Origin: Myoxocephalus aenaeus
Taxonomy: Eukaryota > Chordata > Actinopteri > Perciformes > Cottidae
Direction: 5' to 3'
Assembly (NCBI GenBank): GCA_038501785.1
Contig: JBAMJR010000186.1
Location: forward strand, 1,162,501-1,226,500
Length of the DNA: 64,000 nt
A program made the position numbers and the translations under genes. How positions within the stretch are numbered: position 1 is the first letter of the stretch; each line of letters starts with the position of its first letter. Positions 1 through 14,000 of the stretch are shown piece after piece. The notes under the pieces were generated by a model, which searched no databases, had not been told where the DNA came from, and worked only from the letters and a program-made list of their open reading frames with translations.

Positions 1-734
1 TCCAAGTTAAATATGTTTATTAAAGGGGAACTACTGATTTCTTCGGAAAATAAACAAGTCGTTAAGTAGAAGTGATTTCAACTTGATTGCAACCGAATGG
101 TATGTTTCCCACACGTCGTAAACCGTTCATGGCGGTTCACAGTAAACGGTCACATGTGTGGCTCCCAGTGATAGAAAGTAAAGGGGAAGAAAGAAACAGT
201 GACAGTGCAGCGCTGCTGATGCAACTCTGGAGTAATAATAATGAAATGAAGTGAACAATGTGGTGGGTGCAACCTTCAGTGGGTCAAAACTGTTTTTGTT
301 TCGATCAAATAAACCACTTTGGGGGTTTCTGTTTTTTCTTCCTTTCTCAATGTCCTTCCTTCTTTCGTTGTCTCCTCCGGCCAATCATGTCGCTCTAAAC
401 TGAGCTCACTAGCTCCTGATGTTGCAAAAAGGTCACGACAGAAATGTTGGCATCACAGAGAGAGGAAGTCATTCAACAAACAGCTGCTTCTCAGATGTTC
501 TAAACACATTTCAGAAGAGACTATTTTACATGTTTTACACAAATCTCTAGTAATTTAAATGCATGGTTACTACTTAAAAAAGGCTAAAATAAGAAATGTA
601 TTCACTCTAAAACTCTCTATGAATTCTATATGTTGTGCACATTTATAGTGCATACACTGTAGATGCATGTTTGTGTGTGAGAGGGTTACAATTTGGTTTT
701 AAGTCAAGCAACAAAAGTGTAGATTAAGATAATA

Positions 735-841
<107 letters not shown>

Positions 842-1476
842 GGACAAAGGAATGCATTATGTCAATGATAACCCTCATAAGTATGTAATAAAAATATAGA
901 TTCCCAGCAGTCAATACGACAGCGCGCAAACGTCTAATTCACCCGCTGATGCTGCCCTCTAGTGGCAGAAGGTGGAGTTGCTTCTTTGTGATTTGCCAGA
1001 TTTTGAAGCCAGTAGGAGAAAAAAAGTGCTGCTCTCTGTCAGGTTTATTTCAATTCCAGGGATCAGCTATGAAAAACACACTTTTTTTGCATGCACCTTT
1101 AGAGGTGTCTAGTCCTGGAGAGAGTTTTTTTTAATGTCTCCAAGATTTCAGCATCCACTCCAAAATGGAAATTATCTTTTGCTCTACTTTGGGACGTTGA
1201 AAGTGTTGTCATTGTGAGACGCATTTGTGATGTTAGCGTTCAGCTCAAGTACAACTTAGCCGAAGACTCTTGTTTTTAGATCAATTTAAAAAAAAAAACT
1301 ATTCGTACATAATTTGTATTAAATAATAAATAACACTTTTCAAAATAAAAGAGTGTCCCCTTTGTGATCTAAAGTCCAACTCTCTTTTCTTGCAGACATC
1401 TGAACATCTGAGGCCTAAAGGTCCATTCAAACACATATATTCCCACATTGTGCTGTTTAATAGACAAATTAACGCA

Positions 1477-1503
1477 ACACACACACACACACGCGCGCGC
1501 GCG
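1477..1503. repeat. Alternating CA then CG tract
   Basis: Unbroken purine-pyrimidine alternation of 27 bp that passes from (AC)n into (GC)n. Such tracts favour left-handed Z-DNA; whether this one forms it is inference. Confidence 0.8.
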
Positions 1504-2051
1504 ATTTCACCACATACCAAATAATGTTCCGAACTTCCCTTTTAAAATATTCATTCCTCTTTCGCTGCACAAACGCAATCGCATTGAACTGTGCAGATCG
1601 TCACTGGACAGGTAAACAGTAAAGTAGCTGAATGTGTGAGTTTTAGTGTGAGGAGAAGGTGGAAGTTAGGTTTTCCCTAAATACCTCGACTTTAAATGTC
1701 TGTTGATTAATTCAAAATATTGTGTTTGGAAAACTATTCAAATGTTTCTCTGTGGAAATTAGTGGGAATTTGCATCTGTATGTATTTCTTGAAGTTTGCA
1801 TTTGCTGTATATTTGATTTAAATTATTTAAAGTTACATTAAATAACAGCATATCTACAAAATCTCCTATATATTTGATTTGCTCCTCAGAGTTCTTTATC
1901 TTTCAACTGTTATTGGAGTGAATTAGATCATCGCAGATTATTTTTTTCCCCTTTCATTTATGTGCATTTTGTATTTTTTTTTTTCTCTTCATCTTTTTGT
2001 TTAAATGTCAAATGTTTCATCTTGGATTTAAACGTTTGTGGTCCAGCTGAG

Positions 2052-5000
2052 ATGGGTGTTGGCCTGGCGGCTGTTACTTTGCTCATCGCTCTGATGCAAG
2101 GTCAGTTCCCTGTTTGCTCATGTTACCGGCACTTCAAAAGGTGGAAGTATAGAATAGTTTTTTATTAGCTTTTTTCTGTAAAAAATTAAGCCGTACCAAC
2201 TTAAATCTGCATTTTTTTTAAAGGCGTACATTTTTCTCCTCCTCCAGGTGTCTCTTGTAAAACCTGGAATTTGACACTGCCCCAAAGAATCGAGGGCATT
2301 CATGACTCTTGTGTCACGGTCCCGTGTCATTTCGACGTCCCCGACAATGAGGAAGCCAAACTCTTAAAATGCTCAGACGGTGCCATTTGGAGGAAAGGAA
2401 GCAGGACTGGTCCTTTCGTCTTCACGGCACGCAATCCTTCCACCAACACCGTACAAGTAGGTCGCTCATGAAATCTGTGAAACAACACTGAAGCAACTTC
2501 GCTAAACCGCTACATGTGTAGCAATAGTGGGGGAAGGATTAAAGGGTTACTTTGTAACAAGTCAACATGTTTGTTTTCGGCTGAAGGAAACAATGTACCA
2601 TACTTTAGCCACTGAGCTTTAGAGGTGTTGTGTGTTTTAGCCACGCTAGCTGTCCCCCCCCCCCCCCCCCCCTACTTCCAGTCTTTTTGCTAGGGTTAGC
2701 TGAGGTAAGCTAGCTAGCTAATTTAACCCAGATCCGTACTCAATCTTCTCCTCTGACTTTGGGTCAGAATTTGTTTTTGCTATTCCTTTAAAGAAAACCA
2801 ATTTTTAGGCCCTTTCCTCAAAAATGTCATACCCAAACTAAAAAGGGTGTATCTCTGCAACCCCTAGGGCTATTTGAATATTTTTGGTGTTATAATAATA
2901 AAAGGTACACATGTGAGATGTTGTTCAGATGTGTACATATCAGTCTATATGTTACTGGTTAAGAGTAAATGAAGATGACACACAGAAAAAAAAAGAAAAG
3001 GTTTCAAGTCCGCCTAGAAAAAAATCTCTTTCAGGATGATTATTTCTTTTGAAGTGATGCAGCTGTAAGGTCCAACTCTAACCCAAATCATAGCACAATA
3101 TGTGAACATTCTCAAACCCAAATCATAGCACAATATGTGAACATTCTCTAACCCAAATCATAGCTCAATATGTGAACATTCACTAACCCAAATCATAGCA
3201 CAATATGTGAACATTCTCAAACCCAAATCATAGCTCAATATGTGAACATTCTCTAACCCAAATCATAGCTCAATATGTGAACATTCACTAACCCAAATCA
3301 TAGCTCAATACGTGAACATTCTCTAACCCAAATCATAGCACAATATGTGAACATTCTCTAACCCAAATCATAGCTCAATATGTGAACATTCTCAAACCCA
3401 AATCATAGCACAATATGTGAACATTCTCTAACCCAAATCATAGCTCAATATGTGAACATTCACTAACCCAAATCATAGCACAATATGTGAACATTCTCAA
3501 ACCCAAATCATAGCTCAATATGTGAACATTCTCTAACCCAAATCATAGCACAATATGTGAACATTCTCAAACCCAAATCATAGCACAATATGTGAACATT
3601 CTCTAACCCAAATCATAGCACAATATGTGAACATTCTCTAACCCAAATCATAGCTCAATATGTGAACATTCTCTAACCCAAATCATAGCTCAATATGTGA
3701 ACATTCTCTAACCCAAATCATAACACAATATGTGAACATTCTCTCTGCAAAGGTTGACTTTGATAAAGTGAAGCAGAACAAAGTTAGAGAGGGTTTAGTA
3801 CAGAGAACATTCAGGCGAGGTCTCCAAAATTTCCATTGGGGCACATTTGCACACATCTGTGACATTTTATTTTTTTCATGCTTTTAGGGTGAAATCGTCG
3901 GGGACTTGACGAAGAAGAACTGCACTACAACGTTCCACAGCTTCCCGAAGAACTACAGCGACATCTACTTCTTCAGGCTCGAATGTTCAGATCTCAAGTT
4001 CACTTTCCAAAATGGCGTCGCGATAAACATCCGAGCAGGTATGACTGGAGGAGGAGAACTGTGGCCTTCTGTCTCGAATTGCAGCGAACAGATATTTGAC
4101 AAGAAGTTATTGATCACTAGATGTTAGACTTACTGTTTCAATTATGTTTGGATGAGGAGACAACCTATAAAAAATAAAAACATAAGTGAGTCGTGTTTTG
4201 GGTCCGTTTACACTGATGAAAGTGGGGCAAAAGCATGGAGTTTAAAATATTTCTCATTTGTTGAAGTTAGCAAATGTCACATCATTTGATATGCTTCTCA
4301 GACTGTATTGTCGTCCGAGAAAATGTATTTAAAAAAATGTTGTTGTCCTTTTCCATCATAGCAGAAATAACATGAGTTTGTTTTACTGTTGATAGGAAAA
4401 AACAAATCTCATGTAATCCGTCTTCATGGAGTATTTAACACATGTAAATTTTTTGCCGTTTTCATTTCAACACATGCGTAAAACAAAGTTTGCAAAGTTT
4501 GCAAGGAAAAAAACATTCGGGAAACACTGTACTAAAGAGTAATAAAGTTGTATTATTATGATTATTTCCCATTCAGAGTTTCATCAAACAGCAGACGGAC
4601 ACAGTTAGACACCAGCTGGAGAACATGGTGGAGCATGTAGCAGTTGGTGGAGACCAAAACCATAGCTAAAAGAAGATTTAAACTGTCGGCTAGGAACATG
4701 AATCCAAATGACTGCTAGTGTCGCTCGGCGTCTCTAACTGCATCTTTGATTCCTCGTGGACAGAGCTGCCGCCCCCAGAGATGACCGCTGTGAGTCAGCT
4801 GTCAGAGGGAGACCAGGTGAGGCTGCAGTGTTCAGTCCAGGTGCCCTGCTCCAGCCGGCCGCCCTCCATCACCTGGCTCCCCCGGGACACCGGCAGGCAG
4901 GAGCAGACGCAAATGCAGCAGGTGATGGGTCGCTTATTCATTCATTTATTCATTCATTCACAGGGGTGGACTCAGTGGGCATTACACCACATACTTGAGT

Positions 5001-8000
5001 ATTGACACTACAGGTGAATATGGTCAAATGCAACCAATAGTTTTCACCATAGTCACTACAACTATAGTCGCAAAATATCCACATGATGTTATAATCAATT
5101 TTGAAGCATTATATTAAATTCAACTCTTATATGGGTTGAAATAAGCTCCACTGATGTCTTACACATATCATAATATTACTTTCAAACAAACTTCGTCCTC
5201 CACTTTTTTCTAATTAATTTACCTCTTTAACCCCAGTTGAGTCCAAGCCATTTTTCTAAAAAATTGCGAATGGTTTGCATCCCCATACTAAATACAGAGT
5301 ATCTCCTCAACCACAAGGGGTATTTGAATAAGGTATAATATACAGAAAACACTTGTGAGACCAGTTAAGCGGTTCATATAGCAGTATATGTGTTACTGGT
5401 TTATTGGTTGATGATAGAACACAGGAAAGAAAAAGAAAAGAAATTGATAAAAAGAAAGAAATCCAGGATGAATTTCCTCATTCAAATGATGCATATCATC
5501 GCTTTTTTTCTACTATAAAATAACACTTTAGGTTAACAGTATCTCTGCAAAGTTTGACTTTGATTAATTGAAGTTAAATATTTTTTGTAATTCATTTTGT
5601 GCACATTTCGTGTACCGTAGATTTAGGTCCCTGAAAGCTAAAATGCCCTAACTTTCTTCCTGGACCTTGAATGCCTCTGGTTCCACAACAGTAGATGCAC
5701 CAAAACATACCAAGCAAGTATCGTTTCATCCATAAGTAAGTCATATTTTAGTTTTCGGGCTGGAATGTGGTTGATATCTTGTTGAGGCTTTGTCTCAAGG
5801 GATTTGATTCCGTAGGTCGTAAGCTTTCCAGAAAGGTGCGCCAATCATGTGTGGCATCAAGGTAGGGATATGAAAATTGATATTTTCATGACTTGGGGAT
5901 CTCTCTTGAGTCACTCTCGAGTCATAGTTATGGGTTATGTTAATATGTATGGTTGAATTGTGTTTTAAACATGTCAAATTGACATATATGGTCTTGTAAG
6001 GCCAGGCTGTGCAGTGAGGAAGACCTCCTGATGAAGAATTCATCCCCCATATGTATACTTTAAAAAAGGACAAACACTGTTTTGTTCCATTATTTCATCA
6101 ACATTTCAGTAAGTTGGGTGGTTTCCTCTCTCTTTTGCAAAAGCAGAGTGTGGACCAACTGACGACGATGACGTCCACGCTGACCTTCATCGCTTCGGCC
6201 GACCATCACAACCAGAGCGTCTCCTGCTGCGCCTCCTACCCGCTGACTGCAGGGGGCAGCAGCGAGCCGTCTGCAGCGACCCGGAGACTCAGCGTCCTGT
6301 GTGAGACGCTCGCTGTTTGTCTGCAGTAATATGAGCCGATAAAATAACTGATTTAGGAAATACAAATGTTACAACAGAAGAATACAACAGAAGATTAAAA
6401 TGATAAAATCGAGACAATAAAATATGAACCCAAAGAATTTAATGAAGAAGCTGTTCCCATTAACAAGACATCGTATAGTACCAGTGGACCAAAGGAACCA
6501 ACGTGTATTTGAGCACAATTGTCATGTACTTGTACTTTACTTGAGTATTTTAAGTCAGCAAATTATATTATTCTGTTATTTTATATTTCTGCTACACTAC
6601 AATTCAGAGAGAAACAATAATGTACAATATTATAAATAATTATAATTATAGAAAGTTTACTTAAGTTAATGTAGTAAAAGTCCTGCATTAAAAATGTAGT
6701 ATTAGCATATAAAAAGGACTTTAAGTACAACAACTAAAAACACGTATAATGCACAATGGTCCATTTCTGAATAATATATATCATGTTATTTGATCATAAT
6801 TATCGATGTAAATATCCCTTTAATCTTCTACCACTTATTACTTCTTTATATACTTCTATATAATCTATAACAATTGCCATAATTTACATTCATATTCTGA
6901 ATGTGTAAAATACTAAAGTTGTCAAATACATGTGGTGAAGTAAAGTACATGAAACGGAACTACTCAAGTAACGTACCCTGCAAATTGTATTTAAGTTCAG
7001 TAGTTGAGTGAATGTATTTAGTTATATTCCACCACTGGTGTTACACCTCATAGGGTTAAAAAAGTAGATGATATTAGGTTGTTTTCTCTTGGAACTTCTG
7101 AATAATACCCAGATAACGTTTGACAAGTTTGTCTTGCTTTCCTTCTTCCTGCCTCCTGCCTCCTGCCTCCTCCATCCTGACTCCTGCCTCCTGCCTCCTC
7201 CCTCCCTCCTCCTGCCTCCTGCCTCCTGCCTCCTGCCTCCTGCCTCCTGCCTCCTCCCTCCCTCCTCCTGCCTCCTCCATCCTGCCTCCTCCATCCTGAC
7301 TCCTGCCTCCTGCCTCCTGCCTCCTGCCTCCTCCCTCCCTCCTCCTGCCTCCTCCATCCTGCCTCCTGCCTCCTGCCTCCTCCCTCCTCCCTCCTGCCTC
7401 CTCCATCCTGCCTCCTCCCTCCTCCCTCCTGATTTATTGCCCATCGAGTCAATGAATGTCTTCGACACAACACGTCGTAGTTTTTTGGGAAAACCGTCGA
7501 CTTGTTTCAACACGACTTTGTCTCTTTTGACCTGAAAGGGGATTTTTCTTTTTCTTTTGCACAGACCTGAGCTGAACTTGTCTTAACTTGGTGTTGACGG
7601 AGATAATTATCTGCTGAAGCAGAGACACAGTGCCTTTGTTACTGCAGGCTGAGATACTGCGTGTGATAGTGGTGGTAGGAGTACTCAAGTATAGAAATAC
7701 TCTAAGGCATGAAGTACACAAGTAGTAACATCAACATATGCATACAATTCTGCAGAACAATGTATATTATTGTTTATTTGAAAATGCAACTATATGGTAA
7801 ACCCCTTTAGATTAATATTAATAATTATTATTATAATGATTAAATATACAAATCAACAACACAAACAAAATCAGCATAGTCACATAAAGACAAACAAAAG
7901 AGCTCTCCCTTCATCCCATCCCAAACCACACTGACATAACATGGAAATAACTATTATAATAATAAAATAATAGTACTGACCCTTTGTATAAACTGTAAAT

Positions 8001-11000
8001 GAAAGCATATAAAAAAGCAAAACAAGCAGTATTTAAGATAAGCAGGCATATGAGAGGTCTTGAAGTCACGTAAAGAAATAAATCAATCGGTGTAAATTAG
8101 CGGCTTTAAACTTTAAAGCGAGTCTCATAACTTCTTAAAAGATTCTAGACGCGATAGAAAGAAGGTTGCTGAGTGTGTGGAAGAGAATCTGATGAACTAA
8201 ATGCTCACGATGAACAGATATAATTGGATACAATCATTGATGCATGTATATGTATGCATGTTGATTAGATAAGCATATTTAATGTTGCTACTTGTGAGGA
8301 GAGGCTCATTGTAATTGATTTCACACACTGCTTACTTATATGCTGCATGTGTCAAAGTATTATCTTATCCAAACCTTGACATCATAATTTATTTGTTGCT
8401 TGTATTTTGTAATGTTTTTTTGTGTTATTAATCTGCATAAACTACAAGGACAGTAGAGGTTTTACAGAAACCATTTGAGCTATACAAATTAATAAAATTC
8501 TATTGATAAAAAAAATGCATAAAATGATCATTTAAAGTACAATACCTCAACATTATATATTACTTGAGGGAATATACTTTTCACGATTTGGCAGCAAAAA
8601 CAAGCCAATTGCCTATTATTGAAATTTTTAACACCAAATATCTCCCGTCTGTCTCCCTAGATGCGCCGAGAGTCACCGTGGCGACGCTGAGCACGGCCGC
8701 TCCCGTTTCTGAGGGCGGCGCCGTGACGTTTACCTGCTGGAGCGACGCCAACCCACCTGTGAGCCGCTACACCTGGCACAGAGTCGACGGCGGCAAGGTA
8801 ACAGACGATCTACTGTCTTTTACGTCATCGGGTCGTCATGTGGTGATTCATTCGTAGCTAATGCATATTTTTTATATGGGATCGATCGTTCAGGGACAGA
8901 TTTATTATTTATTTCATTTATGTGATTTGTGGACGAAGCACTTCAGGTCGTTCTGTGGATTATTTTGGGGACAGTTTGTTGTAGATTGAAGCTCCAATGA
9001 GAAGATTTCTCAATGCTGCAGCAAACAATGATCTTTAGACAAGTACATGTCCATAGATAGATGATTTTCCCAGTTTTTTGGAATGCAAACTGCTAGCCAG
9101 ACCTTATCAATGAATATTTAATCTTATGCTGAATGTTAAGCAATCCTCGCAGCCAGGTGAAAAAGATAAAGAAAGTGGGAGGAAGGAAACAATAACAGCT
9201 GGTTGAATTTTTAAAATAGGTGACTTTTGTATACTTTTTATATATTTTCAGAAAGTACACTTCTCAAATATTACTTAAAATATAAAAACATTTGGTACAT
9301 ATGAAATCTGTATTCATTAAATGTGCTTTGTACATTGTTTTCAATGCTAATTTAGAGAATACATCTTGAAATATACAAAAAATATATTTGAAATTAATGT
9401 TCAAAGACGTACATTTGATTAATTGCACAGAACTTACACTTAAAGTATATATATTTTTGAAAGTATACTACAGTATACTTTTTATATATTTGCAGAAAGT
9501 ACACTTTTTTGATAGTATATTTGAAATATACTATTGAAAATGTAAGTTTATTTTAAATATACAAAAGTATATATATTTTTCGCCTGGGTGTCCACATACA
9601 TTTGGCCACACAGTGTTTTGTAAGGGAAGTTTGATTTCTTACACTATTGAAAATTGCCTGTATATAATGTCAAAGTATGCTTATACCAGAGTAAGAAAAC
9701 ATCTAATTCATAAATTATCTCAAAAACATTAAAAAAAATCAATTCCCATCAATCACATGTCTTGTGTGGTTCCACTGGCCTCACTAGATTAAAGCGTCTC
9801 GCTCAAACATGCGTCCCCTCTCCTCCTAACAGCTGACGGAGACGGGCGAGGGAGAGAAGCTGGTGCTGCAGGTCAGCCAGAAGGACAGCGGGGTTTACCG
9901 GTGTCAGGCTCGGACCCAGACGCGCTCCTATTGGTCCACACCTGTGACCCTGGAGGTCAACGCCGCTGCAGGTAGTCGCACAGTCGTCACTTTAACAGAC
10001 GCCGTATTGCTTCGTCGTGACTTTTATTCAGAAACTGTTGGCGAATTTTAAGAAATCCAATAATGATTCACCAGCTTCTGACGGTGGAATCTAGACAAAC
10101 AGGAAGTTAACAGGATAACATCTTCAGTTAAATAAACTGAAACAAGCAACAGGATGATCTTTGTCAATAATATGATATGACGTGTGTGATGTGACAAGTG
10201 AAGTGAAGTGAAGTGAGGAAGATAACGAAAAGCCACAAAGTAAAGTGAGGTGCTGGGAAGCGATTCTGCAAAGTAAAGTGAGTGGAAGTGGAGTAAAGCC
10301 TCAAGGTAACATGAGGTGAGGTAAAGAGAAGCTTGAAGAAGCTTATACTTTAAATAAAATAAAGGAAGGGAAGTAATGAAAGGTAAAGTAAAGCTACAAA
10401 GTAAAGTAAAGTGAAGTGAGGCTACTGAGTGAAGTGAAGTGAAGGAAAGTAAGGAAAGATAACAAAAAGCCACAAAGTAAAGTGAGGTCAACTACAGCTG
10501 TGAAGTGAAGGGAAGTGGAGTAAAGCCTCAAGGTAAAGTGAAGTGAAAAACAGCCACAAAGTAAAGTGAAGTGAGGTCAAGTACAGCTGTGAAGTGAAGT
10601 GGCGTAAAGCCTCAAGGTAAAGTGAGGTGAGGTAAAGAGAAGCTTACAAATTAAGTAAAATGAAGGAAGTGAACTAATGAAAGCTAATGTAAAAGCTACA
10701 AAGTGAGGTTCAGTGAAGTAAAGCTACAAAGTAAAGTGAGATGAAGTGAAGTGAGACAATGCAAAATAAAGCTACGGATTAAAGTAAATTAGAGAGAGGG
10801 TAAGTGAAGTAAAGCTACAAAGTAAAGTGACATGAAGTGAAGTGAGACAATGCAAAATAAAGCTACAGATTAAAGTAAATTAGAGAGAGGGTAAGTGAAG
10901 TAAAGCTACAAAGTAAAGTACATTAAAGGGAAGTGAGACGATTAAAGCTACAAAGTAAAGTACATTAAAGGGAAGTGAGACGATGCAAAGTAAAGCTACA

Positions 11001-14000
11001 AAGTAAAGTGATATGAAGTGAAAGTGAGGCGACGCAACGTACAGTAAAATAGAGAGAGGTTAAGTGAGGTAAAGCTACAAGTAAAGTAAATGAAAAGTGA
11101 TGTTGTGTTTTGAGTTAATAAACATAACTGACGGATTTTGTTCACTGGAAAAAGATAAGACTTCTGAGTAAAGAAGGAAACCACTGACGTTGAGGGAAGG
11201 GGAAAACATCCACACACAAAAAAGTGCCAAATGACTCTTGAAGATATTGAAGATATCTTTAATCTGACATCACAAGGTGGAAAATAACCCCAACACTAAA
11301 CAAGTTTGCTCTTCTACTTCCTTCCTCTGTGGTCCCGGCATGTTTTTTAATTCTGTTTTCCAGCCGGCAGCAGGTGGATCGTGGAGCTTCCTTACACCAT
11401 ATGTGGAGTGTTGTTGGTCCTCTACATAGCGACTGTCGTGGTGGATGTGTACAAGTATCAAAGGTAAGGATGTCATATAGTATTGCAATCATTCTCATTT
11501 CCATTTATAGTTCTGGAGGTGTAACTTTGTATCACTGTAATATTCCAGCATGATTTTTTTGTGGTTACACTTTAACACACTCCCAGTTTATCTGGAGCGC
11601 GTTGCTTTGCCAAAAAAGTAAATATTTCCTCGTAATTTTGGCTCACATTCTTTTTTTCTCTGTTTGTTTTCTTCTTGCCGTCCCAAGTATTTCCAGGCGG
11701 CTGAAGGTAAGTGGAAACTCCTCACCTCAAACAGAGAAAGTGACTGACAGCCAGACGGCGTAAGAGCGATCCCCCGCACAGCCCTCACTGTTTAGATAAG
11801 CTCTGATACGGCGTTTTGACATCCTCTGCTAGTCACCGTCTCGTCTCGCTGACATCCTTCTTCCTCTCCGTTTGACTGCGGCGCTCACGGTGACTCATCT
11901 TTAAACATACCATACGTCATTTTTCAAAAGAGTGAGGAGTCTCTTATTAATACACAATCTTGGTCTTAATTGATTTTTTTTATTTTTATCAAAATATAAG
12001 TAGTTAAGAGTATGGCAAACACTGTGAATGTGCTTGTGTGCATGATACGGATGAACTAATAAGAAGGGATCGCATAAAGAATATGTTGACATTTTTTGCA
12101 ATTTTCTTTCAATAAAAATGAATAAAAAACAACAATTACCGAAGATGTTTTAGATGCATAACCTTTTCTTGACACGCATGCACACAAATTATATTCTAAT
12201 ATTGCTCCCACTTCCTGATAAGCTGACAACATTCACAAGATAAACAGTCAGAGTTGTTTGAAAAGACCTTTTCTTCAACTTTCCTCAAGTCATAGTCAAC
12301 ATCTATGTGTCTGGGTTGTGGATGTCAAATCAGATTTGCTTTCCAAATAAGTTTAATAAATGTGTTCATCCTCACGAATGTGAAGGAAGTCGTCAGTGAT
12401 CAATAACAATGTCCTTCTTTTTTTCATTCGCTCAGCAGATTGAGCTGAAGGGGGAACACGTCTACACGGATCTGAGAACCGTCAGCGTGACCTCCAACTA
12501 TGACCGACTCCAGGTATCTGCATATTTATCAGAATGACGAATAATTCAGGATTTTACGGTCATGGAAAACCTGGAAAAGTCATGTCATTTTAAAATGGTT
12601 ATTTCCAGGCCTGGAAAAGTCCTTGAAAAAAAGTAAAATACCAAAGGTTTAGGAAAAGTCATGTAAATGTGTTATATTCATGACGTTCATTTACGTCGAG
12701 TTTGAAATAATGAATATGCTTTTAAAAGAAAGACGCTCAAAATATAAGCAGGCATACATACAGGCATCTATATAAATGTTTATTCCTTTAATCAAACTAT
12801 TGTGTCATTTAAGGTTTACTGTATGCTTTGTATTCTCATTGTTAGTTTAAATACTACGTTTACTCACTTTTTCTTGTTTACACCCAGATTTCACAAAATG
12901 TTTGGTCATGGAAATTTGGTTTAAAGTCATGGAAATGCATTGGTCAAAATGTGTATGAACCCTGATAATCGTATTCACTCGTGTTAAAATCAGACAACAG
13001 GTTTAAGACGAGATGTCTTTGCCGATTTGCACATATAAGGTCAGGTGTAAAAGAAGCAGGAAGTCAAGGGTGATGGATGCGATATGCAGCGGCATTATTC
13101 ATGTTCAGACATGTTGGGACATGTTGCAACCCGTGTCTCCCACAGAATGACGTCACCTCACAGATAAACTGCATTCTCAATGACCTTTTTTGAGTTAAAC
13201 GTGTTTCTTTGGGATCTTGGTTGCAGTTTTAAACAGTTTGGTTAATGCTGTAAATTGAAACAAATAAAACATCTTGGGTTAGGGCAATAGTTTGGCTTAA
13301 CAATGACAACGTCTGTTATCAGAATCAGAATCAGAATCAGAAATCAGAATCAGAAACTGTTTATTAGCCAGGAATGTTTTCACACAAACGAGGAATTTTT
13401 TGAGGCGGAAGGTGCATACATTGGACATGGACATGGGACGTAAGACGAGACAAACAACAATCAACAATCAATGATAACAACAGTGCAATTGGTATTAAAA
13501 TAAGTGTAAGATAAGAAGTGCTCAGACAACAGATACGTTAATGTGAATGTACGTTAAAGTGACATGTGTGTTTAAGTTAAAGTGTATGTTAAAGTGACAA
13601 GTGTTTAAATATGAGGTGTGCAGAGGAGTGAACGGTAAAGAGAAAGAAAGAAGAGAAAAAAGAAAAAAAATTAAAAGAATAAAGAGGAAAATTAAAAATA
13701 AAATAAAATAAAAATAGCTGGGGGTGACAGAGTCAGTCAGTGGGGGACCCGAGCCCTGTTGATGAGCCCGACTGCCGACGGGAAGAAACTATTATTATGT
13801 TATTTAAGCTGTGGACGTAGATAAAACAAGTGAACTTTGACGCTTAAGGCCTCCTCCCGTCCACCGCCCCCGACGTCCCGCAGACTATCTTCAGAAACAC
13901 ATTTGTGTAGTCTGATAAAATATCTTCCCCTGGAAAACTTAAATCATGCTTCAGTTTTTTTGTTGCATGGGAACGTAATCTTAAGGAGACAAGAAAACAA

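Noticed and set aside
3077..3743. CRISPR-like repeat array
   Set aside because: Units are contiguous 35-mers with no spacers, in an intron of a vertebrate gene.
7022..7535. Arg/Glu/Gly-rich frames of 110-163 aa
   Set aside because: Reading of the polypurine strand of a CT-rich tract; all frames open.
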